DNA of 64,000 bases, from NCBI GenBank assembly GCA_045538735.1, contig JAZSRY010000071.1, forward strand, positions 23,192 through 87,191. The letters are read 5' to 3'. The notes under the pieces were generated by a model, which saw only the letters and a list, made by a program, of their open reading frames with translations, searched no databases and was not told the DNA's origin. Shown here piece after piece: positions 36,205 through 43,319 of the stretch. A program made the translations under genes and the position numbers. The DNA comes from SIG459 sp045538735 (GTDB taxonomy: Bacteria; Bacillota; Clostridia; Oscillospirales; Oscillospiraceae). Within the stretch, counting starts at the first letter, position 1; each line of letters opens with the position of its first letter.

Positions 36205-36990
36205 ATGCATATTGATTATGTTTTGGCCGATCCCACCGGCAACCTTACCGCCCTTGTTGAAAGCCCTGTGGATGCTCCGCTCCGCCCAAAAACCGCAGCA
36301 TCCCTTATGGAAAGCAAAAAGGAAATTGAGCAGCTGGGCTTCATCTCCCCTCCCCTTCGCGGCGGGGATATTGCCCTCACTATGGCGGGCGGCGAATTTT
36401 GTGGCAATGCCTGCCTCAGCGCAGGGGCATATTACCTGCGGCAAAAGGGTCTGAATGGCGGCAAGGTGGGCGTGGAGATTTCTGGCGCTGACGGGCTTGT
36501 CAGCGTGGAGCTTGAAAAGACGGGCAAAACTGAATATGCGGGACGGGTGGAAATGCCCCTCCCCTTGTCCCGGGAGACTGTTTCCTCCCCCGCGGGCATG
36601 CTGAGTCTTCTGCGCTTTCCCGGCATATGCCATGCCATTGCCCCCGCGGGCATAAGCCCCTCCGAAGCGGAGGAGATGATTGTCCCTCTGTGCAAGGGTG
36701 TGGGCTGTGAGGCCTTGGGACTTATGCTGCTGGACGAAAGGGAAATGCGCCTTTCGCCTTTGGTTTATGTGCCGGCGGCGGACAGTCTTTTCTGGGAGCG
36801 CTCCTGCGCCAGCGGCACCGGCGCCGTGGGCGCCTATCTGGCTATGCGTGAGGGAAAGGATATTTCCGTAACTTTGAAGCAGCCGGGAGGCAGCTTGAGC
36901 ATCCTTGCCCAGATCCGTGAGGGCGCGGTTTCAAGGCTTTGTATGAGCGGCAAGGTGAGTCTTGGAAGCAGCGAAAGCTTCCGCTTTTGA
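36205..36990 (+). CDS. DapF-like amino-acid epimerase/racemase
   Basis: 261 residues. The two half-domains of the diaminopimelate-epimerase fold each keep the expected cysteine: Cys66 in GGEFCGNA (DapF has CGN at this place) and Cys201 in ERSCASGTGA (DapF has CGTG). These cysteines act as the acid/base pair in cofactor-free racemases. Overall similarity to true DapF is weak, and the ABC-importer neighbours point to a racemase for an imported or exported amino acid, similar in idea to histidine racemases of the CntK group. Substrate unknown. No own ribosome site is obvious, and the 3-base gap suggests translational coupling. Confidence 0.75.
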   Translation: MHIDYVLADPTGNLTALVESPVDAPLRPKTAASLMESKKEIEQLGFISPPLRGGDIALTMAGGEFCGNACLSAGAYYLRQKGLNGGKVGVEISGADGLVSVELEKTGKTEYAGRVEMPLPLSRETVSSPAGMLSLLRFPGICHAIAPAGISPSEAEEMIVPLCKGVGCEALGLMLLDEREMRLSPLVYVPAADSLFWERSCASGTGAVGAYLAMREGKDISVTLKQPGGSLSILAQIREGAVSRLCMSGKVSLGSSESFRF

Positions 36991-37109
36991 AAAACTTCAT
37001 TTTTCCGCAAAAAATTTAAAATTTCCACTTGAATTGAATGCAAAATATATGTATTATCTATTGGCACGCCCCGCAAGCGTGCCAATAGATTTGTTATGGA
37101 GGTGCGGAC

Positions 37110-37922
37110 ATGAAAAGAATATTGGCTCTCATACTCGTGGCCGCCCTTTGCCTCGGTCTCCTTGCCGGCTGCGGAAAAGACGAGATGGGTTCCTACACCG
37201 TTTTGGAAAAGATAGGCACAAAGCAGTATGCCTGCATTTACCGCAGCAATGACCTTATTTCCGATGTTGTGGAAGCCTGCATAAGCGGTCTGGCAGCAAG
37301 CGGCAGCCTCAGCCGCCTTTCCGCCAAGTGGCTTGGAGCCGATTTTATAGAGGTTGAGGGCAACACCACCGCCCTGAGCGAGGTTGAAATCCCCGCCGAG
37401 CGTGTGCTCATCATCGGTGTCGACACCGATGCTCCCCCCTTCGCCTTTATGAACGGCGAAAATCTTGAGGGCTTTTCCGTGGATATCGCCAATGCCATCG
37501 GTTCTTATATGGGTTGGAGTGTCAAGATAATCCCCGTCAAGAGCGCGGATATCTCTACCCAGCTTGCCTCCGGAAATATTGACTGCGCCCTTTGCTTCGC
37601 CCCCGAGTGTGTGGATGCCACCAAGTACGAAATCGGTCAGGTGCTCATGGAGAGCGACATTGTCATCGCCGTTCCCGAGGGCAGCAATGTTAAGAATATC
37701 CGCCGCATCCGCGGCGAGCGTATAGGCACTATAAGCGACCCCGCTCTGGAAAAGGCAATTTCCGAGCACGACAAAATCAGCAAGCATTCCGATGGCGCAA
37801 CTGTTTATGTGACTCCCCCCAGATGCATTTCCGCAATGGAAAAGGGCTGGTGCGTTGCCATCGTTATGGATGTTCTGATGCTGGAGGCCTATGCCGCCCG
37901 CAGTTATAACTATTTTGAATAA
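37110..37922 (+). CDS. circularly permuted solute-binding lipoprotein
   Basis: 270 residues. Lipobox LLAGC (Cys21). After it comes a segment (about 30-75, VLEKIGTKQYACIYRSNDL...KWLG) that matches the C-terminal end of ordinary family-3 binding proteins, compare ILEEAISTEQYAVGF and its following residues in the protein at 33897-34679. The usual N-terminal start (LIIGVDTDAPPFAFMNGENL, then GFSVDIANAIG) appears only at about 100, and the protein stops at the hinge where the missing C-terminus would begin. So the domain is permuted, not truncated. Probably a second binding protein for the same ABC transporter. GGAGGTGCG ribosome site; 119 bases after the epimerase gene. Confidence 0.8.
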   Translation: MKRILALILVAALCLGLLAGCGKDEMGSYTVLEKIGTKQYACIYRSNDLISDVVEACISGLAASGSLSRLSAKWLGADFIEVEGNTTALSEVEIPAERVLIIGVDTDAPPFAFMNGENLEGFSVDIANAIGSYMGWSVKIIPVKSADISTQLASGNIDCALCFAPECVDATKYEIGQVLMESDIVIAVPEGSNVKNIRRIRGERIGTISDPALEKAISEHDKISKHSDGATVYVTPPRCISAMEKGWCVAIVMDVLMLEAYAARSYNYFE

Positions 37923-37934
37923 TGTTCAATAAGA

Positions 37935-37966
37935 AAAAGCACCGCCTAAGGGCGGTGCTTTTGGTT
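37935..37966 (+). terminator. terminator of the amino-acid ABC cassette
   Basis: 12-bp perfect stem 37935-37946 with 37951-37962, loop TAAG, followed by GGTTTTCG; A run on the left. Confidence 0.85.
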
Positions 37967-38057
37967 TTCGGGTGATGGGACGGCGGGCGGCCAAGGCGCC
38001 CTGCGGTGCATATGTGTTTTGCAGAAAAAACGGGCGGCCATGGGCCACCCGTAATTT

Positions 38058-38261
38058 TTATTCCTGTTCAGCGCTTTCTGCCTCGGTGCTTTCTGCTGCC
38101 TCAGCCTGCTCCGCCTGCTTTCTTTCCTCTTCGGCGAGCCATTCATCGGCCTTGTGCACTGCCTCTGCACCGGTTTTAAGAAGGGTTTTTCCCAAATCGC
38201 GGAATGCGTGACCCAGCCCTTTGCCGGTCTCCTTCCAGATATCCTTAAGTTCGTTTGCCAT
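38058..38261 (-). CDS. small hypothetical protein, helical with acidic tail
   Basis: 67 residues from ATG 38261 (GAAAGGATGAACGAC upstream). The first 40 residues are basic and helical with Gly spacing (ELKDIWKETGKGLGHAFRDL, then GKTLLKTG), and the tail is rich in Glu, Ala and Gln. Similar short proteins occur in Clostridia without known function. A longer frame to 38354 has no ribosome site. It stands alone between a terminator and a repeat-bearing gap. Confidence 0.6.
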   Translation of the reverse strand: MANELKDIWKETGKGLGHAFRDLGKTLLKTGAEAVHKADEWLAEEERKQAEQAEAAESTEAESAEQE

Positions 38262-38538
38262 GTCGTTCATCCTTTCAGGCTTTTTTGCTGTCTTCAGTCT
38301 ATCACCATCCGCGGTAATAATCAAGTCGTTTGCGCAGCCCGTCACCCACAGCATCCCGTTTCAGCAGGGGAAGGGGCGTGAGCATAACGATTCCGCTTTG
38401 GCTCCCTTGTGCAAAGGGCGCGACGCGTTAAACAAACAGCCCGGTGGGCTGTTTGTAGCCAAAGCGGGAAGCAAGCTATGCTTGCGACCCGGGCCGAAGG
38501 CTGTCTGTGCAGCAGACTGAGGGATTGTCTCGGTTTGC

Positions 38539-38568
38539 GGCGCGCCGGGGTCGTCGCGCCCTACGGGT
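38539..38568 (+). repeat. dispersed intergenic repeat, module E, copy 2
   Basis: Repeats the GGCGCGCCGGGGTCGTCGCG...CCTACGGG stretch of 8958-8987. The surrounding gap (38355-38580) is non-coding and contains a further hairpin, CAAACAGCCC with GGGCTGTTTG (38433-38455), and a GCAAGC-ATGCTTGC dyad. Confidence 0.85.
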
Positions 38569-38579
38569 GTGGTGAAAAC

Positions 38580-38620
38580 GAAAAACACCCTGCAATGTGG
38601 GTTACCACACTGCAGGGTGT
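38580..38620 (-). terminator. terminator of the toxin/immunity unit
   Basis: 16-bp stem 38585-38600 with 38605-38620 and a 4-base loop; the single A-C mismatch on + becomes a G-U pair in the minus-strand RNA. T tract TTTTTCG on the minus strand. Confidence 0.85.
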
Positions 38621-38642
38621 CGTTATTTTGTTTTCGCGCAGT

Positions 38643-38960
38643 TTAATCCAATATCGTTTTCAGATATGCCTCGTATTCATAGGGAATACCTATATCCTGT
38701 GTCTTATAATACCGCAAAAAGTCAACGGGGAAGGTAAAGTTTCCATCGTAATATACTCCAGCATTAAACTCCTCGCCAGTGAACATGTCAGTACACATTT
38801 CGCTTGCGAGCCAATCACCCAGAGATTCTATATGCTTAATTACCTTTTCCTTATCTATATCATTTTTGAACGACAAAAAATCCTCATATTCGTCCGTTGG
38901 TTCCCCGTATGGCATCCCTTCCCAGAAGCCGAATGTGAGTTTTCCGTTTTCAATTATCAT
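38643..38960 (-). CDS. candidate immunity protein for the adjacent toxin
   Basis: 105 residues, acidic, rich in aromatic residues (GFWEGMPYGEPTDEYEDFLS), no signal and no membrane segment. Its ATG overlaps the TGA of the large toxin-like gene by 4 bases (ATGA), the typical toxin-then-immunity arrangement. Base composition is AT-rich like the toxin's C-terminal third and unlike the rest of the window. I do not recognise a family; the immunity role is inferred from position, size, acidity and overlap. An efficient terminator follows. Confidence 0.6.
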   Translation of the reverse strand: MIIENGKLTFGFWEGMPYGEPTDEYEDFLSFKNDIDKEKVIKHIESLGDWLASEMCTDMFTGEEFNAGVYYDGNFTFPVDFLRYYKTQDIGIPYEYEAYLKTILD

Positions 38961-41119
38961 TTCAATCTCCTCCGTTCATTTGGCTTGTATGCGATAAAGA
39001 ACCCCTTATTGTTTCTTCCTATTTCAAATGTACCATCATTAAAAATTAGCAAGTCATTGGGTGCATAAACAGTAACGCCAAGTGCATTTGCAAGTTCTTC
39101 CGCGAAGCAATAGTCATCACTTGTTTTCTTTCCGGTATTGCACGACAAAAGCCGTATCTCCTGACCATTATAGTCCTTATTGTGCTTTATTATAGCTGCC
39201 AGCAATCTTGGTGACATATTTATTTTTCTTCCGCCGAATGCAACGGATTGCGGTGTTCCATGCATAGCAACATCAAACTTTTTCCCGTCGGGCTTAACAC
39301 GTTTGGCTCTTTCAAAAAGAATATCATCTTTTGAAAACGCAGAAAACCCCTGTTTGATTTTGGTTGTGCCTCTTGCAGTTATTTCACCGAGCTTATCTCT
39401 TGAGTCTGCAGAGATTGATTCCTCCCCTGCAGCAGAAACAGATCCTTCAGATAATACTTCTTCCGCTTCTTTAATTAACCGCTGCAGTTCATCAGCTCGC
39501 TGGGCTTTTTCCATCTGCATCTGCAACAGCCTTTGAGTGTAAAGATTACCGTTTTTCTTCGCCTGTTTTAGGAGCTGCTCGGTATAAAGCAGCCTGTCAG
39601 CGGGGAGTTTGGCAAGAAGGATATCATTCCCTTTCTCCGCCAACTCGCGGGAGAATTTTATCTCCGCATCTCCACCGAATAACCTCTCTACCTCGGAGCG
39701 ATATTCGGTGCTAAAAGGCGTGACATCTCTTATCTCAACTTTGCCGGGGGCTGCGCCGTCAGTCCATCTTTGACCGCTCAGGCTGATGGAGCCGATTTTT
39801 GTCCGGTTGTACTTGTCCCCATGATTGTAAGGAACAATAACAACGGGAACATTGTCGATGCCCTCATTATTCAGCAGCACCATTCTGTGCCTGCCTTCAT
39901 GGCCTTCGACTGCGCCGGTCTCCATATCGACAACAAGCATCGGTGATGTTCTGTCCTCTTTGAGCTTTTCTATGTCAAGCTCGCCATACTTTCTCACAGC
40001 CTCAAGCTCTATGCCGCCTTTTATGCGGTCTGTTGCAGTGAGGGAAAGAAAATCATCGGGAGACATTCGCGCTGCGTATGCCTGAGCATACTGCTGATGC
40101 CACTTTTTGTCACCCATACCGTACTCGCGGAAAAGCCAGTTAATGTGTTCTTTTGTCCATGCAGCTTTGCCGGTTTTTTCATTTACCTCGTAGGTCTGCT
40201 GATTATTCATATCAGCTGCAGCATAAACCGCTTCGCGGAGGTCGGGGAAAACGCCCTCAAGAGACAGCTTTTCACCGTGCACGGCGATTTTGTCATAAAC
40301 ATCCTCAACAAACTTGTTGGAGTTGATTTCTCGCAATATAAATCGCGCAATCTCCTCGTCTGTTTGCAGTGCAGACAAGATCGCTTTTCTTATGCGTCCG
40401 CGCTCTTTTCCTGTGAGGTTTTTGTAAGTATCTCCCGCTCGTACTTTTCGGCTATTTCCTGTATTTTCTCTTCGGGGAGAAAGCCGTCCTGCGGGTTGCT
40501 CAGTTCCTGCAAAATCTGAATCATCTGTTCTTTCGTTGGCCTCATATTTACCTCCATTTACTTCTCTGCTCGCTTTGCCCTCCGCAGGGGGGCCTCTGGT
40601 GCTCTCCGTCTGGGTTTCTGCGCTTGCTGTCTTTGTCTCCTTCAGCAGCTCCCACGCCGTGCTTTCTCGGGGTGTGCCCGCGAAGATGTTCATATCTCCC
40701 AAACTGTCGCAGATGACTTCCTCCCATACTTCACTCGCAGTCATTCCCGTGCCTGCATATGCCGCGGCATACATCGCCGCCAGACGTACGGTTTTTATGC
40801 CGCCGAATGTCTGTCTTATGCGCCTGCGGACGGCATTCGGGTCTATCTCTCCCCTGACAATCCTATTATGCCCGGTCTCGTGTCCCATAAGCTGGACAGA
40901 TGTAAACTCCGCGTGGTCTGCACGGACATACACCTTGTCCCCGTCAATAAGCGCTCTCGCACTGACAATGCTTCCGTTGCGCTGCCTTATTTCCAGATTG
41001 TCGCCCGCGAAAAGCACAAGCTGCAAATTATGCTCCCTTGCCATTTGCTTCGCTGCCGCCTCTCCCGCAGAGGATCCCAACGCTCCTAAGCTGGGCATGA
41101 AATGGTATAAGTTTCTCAT
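38957..41119 (-). CDS. polyvalent toxin-like protein: zincin, ParB-like and clan-CD-like C-terminus
   Basis: 720 residues. Residues 80-84 are HETGH, with a downstream Glu near 134 (SEVWEEVICDSLGD), a zincin-type metallopeptidase pattern. Residues about 385-440 (VDMETGAVEGHEGRHRMVLL, then NVPVVIV) resemble the ParB/sulfiredoxin-like domain found in polyvalent proteins of phages and conjugative elements. A coiled, charged segment (about 500-560) leads to a C-terminal domain with His620 in AMHGTP and Cys660 in IRLLSCNTG, followed by ANALGVTVYAPND; the HG then hhhxC order is that of clan CD cysteine peptidases. No signal peptide. It lies 4 bases into the candidate immunity gene. Codon use turns AT-rich past about residue 500. 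Confidence 0.7.
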   Translation of the reverse strand: MRNLYHFMPSLGALGSSAGEAAAKQMAREHNLQLVLFAGDNLEIRQRNGSIVSARALIDGDKVYVRADHAEFTSVQLMGHETGHNRIVRGEIDPNAVRRRIRQTFGGIKTVRLAAMYAAAYAGTGMTASEVWEEVICDSLGDMNIFAGTPRESTAWELLKETKTASAETQTESTRGPPAEGKASREVNGGKYEANERTDDSDFAGTEQPAGRLSPRRENTGNSRKVRAGDTYKNLTGKERGRIRKAILSALQTDEEIARFILREINSNKFVEDVYDKIAVHGEKLSLEGVFPDLREAVYAAADMNNQQTYEVNEKTGKAAWTKEHINWLFREYGMGDKKWHQQYAQAYAARMSPDDFLSLTATDRIKGGIELEAVRKYGELDIEKLKEDRTSPMLVVDMETGAVEGHEGRHRMVLLNNEGIDNVPVVIVPYNHGDKYNRTKIGSISLSGQRWTDGAAPGKVEIRDVTPFSTEYRSEVERLFGGDAEIKFSRELAEKGNDILLAKLPADRLLYTEQLLKQAKKNGNLYTQRLLQMQMEKAQRADELQRLIKEAEEVLSEGSVSAAGEESISADSRDKLGEITARGTTKIKQGFSAFSKDDILFERAKRVKPDGKKFDVAMHGTPQSVAFGGRKINMSPRLLAAIIKHNKDYNGQEIRLLSCNTGKKTSDDYCFAEELANALGVTVYAPNDLLIFNDGTFEIGRNNKGFFIAYKPNERRRLK

Positions 41120-41534
41120 TTACTTTGCCCTCATTGCCAGCGCTGTTCTTAACTTTCTCAGCTCCCTCACATATTTCACCGGCTCTGTATATTTCTCAGC
41201 CTCAAACGGCGCTATTTCCGCGGAACAGGTTTACGCTGCTTTCGGCGTGCTCAAAATCATAGACATCGCTTACGGCGCTTACATAGTCGCCTTCGCCATT
41301 TTCGCACTGGTGCTCAGAAGCCATCTGGCAGGCTACAGCGCCAAGGCACCCAAGATGGTAACCGTTTTCTATGTGCTTTCCGTCGTCGTTCCCCTGGCAT
41401 ACAATCTTCTCACCAGCGCAATTGTGGGAGTTTCCATTGTTGGAGACTCTGCCGTCTCCATTATTATCGGCTTGATATTCCTCTTCGCAAATATCAGATA
41501 CTTCAAGCGCAGAGCCCACCTCTTCGTCAACTGA
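41097..41534 (+). CDS. four-helix membrane protein, unknown function
   Basis: 145 residues with four hydrophobic segments (about 5-28, 42-68, 82-105, 110-130) and a basic C-terminus (YFKRRAHLF). The start MKWYKFLIYF looks natural but has no ribosome site, and the frame is open far upstream only because it is antisense to the toxin gene. Its first 23 bases overlap the toxin gene's 5' end on the other strand, so neither gene has its own upstream region. Probably a promoter was lost or displaced by insertion of the toxin gene. Function unknown. Confidence 0.6.
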   Translation: MKWYKFLIYFALIASAVLNFLSSLTYFTGSVYFSASNGAISAEQVYAAFGVLKIIDIAYGAYIVAFAIFALVLRSHLAGYSAKAPKMVTVFYVLSVVVPLAYNLLTSAIVGVSIVGDSAVSIIIGLIFLFANIRYFKRRAHLFVN

Positions 41535-41542
41535 ATACAAAC

Positions 41543-41571
41543 AAAGGGAAGGCCGATGGCCTTCCCTTTTT
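41543..41571. terminator. terminator between membrane protein and cotJC
   Basis: 12-bp perfect stem 41543-41554 with 41558-41569, 3-base loop, followed by TT on +; converging genes share it. Confidence 0.8.
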
Positions 41572-41585
41572 GGCTTTTCCCGCCC

Positions 41586-42197
41586 TTATTTCTTCATCAT
41601 CTTTTTGTCGAACTCGGGGTTATAGGCATAGAAATTTTTCTTATTGAGGGTGCTCTTCACATTTTCCAAAGCCTCGCCGAAGCGCTGGAAATGGACAATC
41701 TCCCTCTGACGCAGGAAGCGGATGGGGTCAAGAACATCGGGGTCATCCACAAGGCGGATGATATTATCGTAGGTTGTGCGGGCCTTCTGCTCCGCCGCCA
41801 TATCCTCATGGAGATCGGTGATGGCATCGCCCTTACTCTGGAACACAGTTGCGGAGAAAGGCGTGCCTCCGGCGGCCTGAGGCCAGAGGGCAAGGGTATG
41901 GTCCACGAAATAGGGCTCAAAGCCCTGAGCTTTAATCTGCTCAATGCTAAGGTCTCTGGTGAGCTGATGGATAATGGCGCAGATCATCTCCATGTGGCTC
42001 AATTCCTCCGTGCCCACATCCGTCAAAAGGCCGGCAACAGAGCGCCAGGGCGTGGAATAGCGCTGGCTCAGATAGCGCTGGCTGGCGGCGAGCTCACCGT
42101 CGGGACCGCCGAACTGGCTGATGATAATTTTGGCAGCCCTTGCATCGGGGCGCTTTATCTTCACGGGGTACTGAAGACGTTTTTCATAGCTCCACAT
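41586..42197 (-). CDS. cotJC: spore coat protein CotJC (manganese-catalase-like)
   Basis: 203 residues. Four-helix-bundle ferritin-like fold with the metal-ligand motifs EELSHMEM and EQKARTTYDNI, plus MWSYEKRLQYPVKI at the start, all typical of CotJC and related manganese catalases. It is a component of the inner spore coat. Third gene of cotJA-cotJB-cotJC; 3 bases after cotJB. It is good evidence that the organism can sporulate. Confidence 0.93.
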   Translation of the reverse strand: MWSYEKRLQYPVKIKRPDARAAKIIISQFGGPDGELAASQRYLSQRYSTPWRSVAGLLTDVGTEELSHMEMICAIIHQLTRDLSIEQIKAQGFEPYFVDHTLALWPQAAGGTPFSATVFQSKGDAITDLHEDMAAEQKARTTYDNIIRLVDDPDVLDPIRFLRQREIVHFQRFGEALENVKSTLNKKNFYAYNPEFDKKMMKK

Positions 42198-42200
42198 ACT

Positions 42201-42452
42201 TTAGCACTCCTTTTCCCATGGCCACGGCTGGCTGACCCAGTTCCATTTCTCTGTCCCGCCCGCTCTGTAAGCTTCCATAGGACCGAACTGAGCCTCGTAG
42301 CTTTCAAGAAGTTTTTCCCTCTTTTTTCTCAGCTCCCGGAAGGCGCTGAGAGCCTCCTTGTCGCAGGGGTGGGTATCCAGAAACAGCCTCAGCTCATCCA
42401 TGGTGAAGCTGATCCGGGCAATTTCCTTTTCCAAGGCGCGCTTATTCATCAT
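42201..42452 (-). CDS. cotJB: spore coat protein CotJB
   Basis: 83 residues from ATG 42452 (AAAGGAGTGCC upstream, ten bases). Matches CotJB: ARISFTMDELRLFLDTHPCD and YEAQFGPM near the end, W-rich C-terminus (WNWVSQPWPWEKEC). Needed with CotJA for assembly of CotJC in the coat. The start overlaps the end of cotJA by 11 bases, so the two are co-translated. A longer frame to 42515 is unsupported. Confidence 0.92.
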   Translation of the reverse strand: MMNKRALEKEIARISFTMDELRLFLDTHPCDKEALSAFRELRKKREKLLESYEAQFGPMEAYRAGGTEKWNWVSQPWPWEKEC

Positions 42453-42606
42453 ATCTGCGGCACTCCTTTCCCTCGAAGGGCAGGTAAAGCTCATCGAACA
42501 TGGTGCCTCTTTCAAGAGCCACCTCGGGAGGATAAAGCTTTTGGAATTCCTGCATCGGCACGCTGGCTATTGCCAGCGGCAAATCCTCGCAATAAGGTCT
42601 TTCCAT
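42442..42606 (-). CDS. cotJA: spore coat protein CotJA
   Basis: 54 residues from ATG 42606, preceded by AAAGGAG. Contains the CotJA core: PLAIASVPMQEFQKLYPPEV, followed by LERGTMFDELYLPFEG. It overlaps cotJB by 11 bases. The first gene of the sporulation operon; no clear sporulation sigma-factor promoter was identified in the ~95 bases before the repeat module. In-frame extension to 42750 reads into repeat DNA and is rejected. Confidence 0.9.
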   Translation of the reverse strand: MERPYCEDLPLAIASVPMQEFQKLYPPEVALERGTMFDELYLPFEGKECRRYDE

Positions 42607-42700
42607 ATATTTCTCCTTTTCGCAATCATAGTCATTGGCGAGGGCTTCCCCTCTCTCCATATTATGACTTTGCCACAGGAATGGTAACCGCTGCTTTTTC

Positions 42701-42937
42701 GGGCGGACACATTGGTCCGCCCCTACGGCAGGTTTTGGATAATGAACCATCCGTAGGGCGCGATGAACTCAGCGCGCCGAAAAAACAGAACGAGGTACAG
42801 CCTTCGTGGCGACGAACAGTCGCCAAAAAGCAGCAGCGTCCTGAGCGGAAATCGAGGGAAGCACACTAAGGTTTCGGATTCGATTATGTGGCACAACAGG
42901 TTTCCTTTTGCCGCAGTAAGGGAGTTTCCAAAGAGGG
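42701..42937 (+). repeat. dispersed intergenic repeat, module A, copy 2
   Basis: About 237 bases matching 8530-8764 with scattered substitutions and small indels. It lies between cotJA and the pyrimidine operon and, with modules D and C, fills most of 42.7-43.1 kb; the gap otherwise holds only promoter and leader elements. Confidence 0.9.
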
Positions 42938-42971
42938 GCATTTTCGCACCTCTTTGGCCTGTTTTTCTTTC

Positions 42972-43019
42972 CATATTCTTTTTGCTGGCACAAAAAGAAT
43001 ATGGCCGTCGGAGACAATT
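42972..43019 (+). repeat. dispersed intergenic repeat, module D, copy 2
   Basis: Identical over 48 bases to 8851-8898, including the 13-base hairpin arms and the tail. Here it follows module A after 34 bases, before module C. Confidence 0.9.
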
Positions 43020-43037
43020 TCTCACCAAACGAACGGG

Positions 43038-43112
43038 CTTCCCTCCTCGCGGCATAGCCGCTGCGGTCGGTGGCTAAAAATGTGCCACCGGCACATTTTC
43101 TTAACGCCCCGA
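43038..43112 (-). repeat. dispersed intergenic repeat, module C, copy 2 (inverted)
   Basis: 75 bases that are the reverse complement of 8764-8838, apart from a few changes. It lies after module D here but between A and D in the other copy. Confidence 0.88.
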
Positions 43113-43231
43113 CGGACTAATCATTTTCCTTCATTTTCCCCTTTTCAAATTTCGACATAAGTGATATACTATTTTTTAATGTATGGAGATTATTTTCGGG
43201 CTTTTTTCCCAAATAATCTTCCCTGCAATCC

Positions 43232-43261
43232 TTGACAAGCTGCCCCGAAAGATTGTATAAT
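43232..43261 (+). promoter_or_regulatory. promoter of the pyrimidine operon
   Basis: TTGACA (43232-43237) and TATAAT (43256-43261), both perfect, with an 18-base spacer. The start of transcription would be near 43268, giving a leader of about 140 bases before pyrC. A stem-loop of about 40 bases (43184-43223) precedes it. Confidence 0.85.
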
Positions 43262-43278
43262 ATCTCGATCTTTAAGGG

Positions 43279-43294
43279 CGGTACAGAGATGCCG
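43279..43294 (+). promoter_or_regulatory. PyrR-binding loop in the pyr leader
   Basis: CGG-TACAGAGATG-CCG: a three-pair stem with a 10-base loop, followed by ACAAGA. The known Bacillus PyrR target has CAG-UCCAGAGAGG-CUG followed by ACAAGG; loop and spacing agree and the stem pairs covary. With UMP bound, PyrR would hold this hairpin and favour the downstream terminator. No pyrR gene is in this window. Confidence 0.7.
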
Positions 43295-43319
43295 ACAAGA
43301 TTTGGAAAAGCATAGTTAT

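Noticed and set aside
34810..36633. 607-residue frame antisense to the ABC permease and ATPase genes
   Set aside because: Same cause; the sense-strand proteins carry Walker, signature and EAA motifs.
40536..41096. N-terminal 187-codon extension of the membrane protein at 41097
   Set aside because: It is antisense to the zincin domain of the toxin-like gene; the hydrophobic protein begins at MKWYKFLIYF.
38957..41119. Complete prophage or conjugative element around the toxin-like gene
   Set aside because: No integrase, capsid, relaxase or type IV secretion gene lies on either side; only the one polyvalent-type gene and its small neighbour are seen.
42723..43160. Frames of 80-110 codons upstream of pyrC
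   Set aside because: Repeat DNA (modules A, D, C) with no conserved protein between copies and no ribosome sites.
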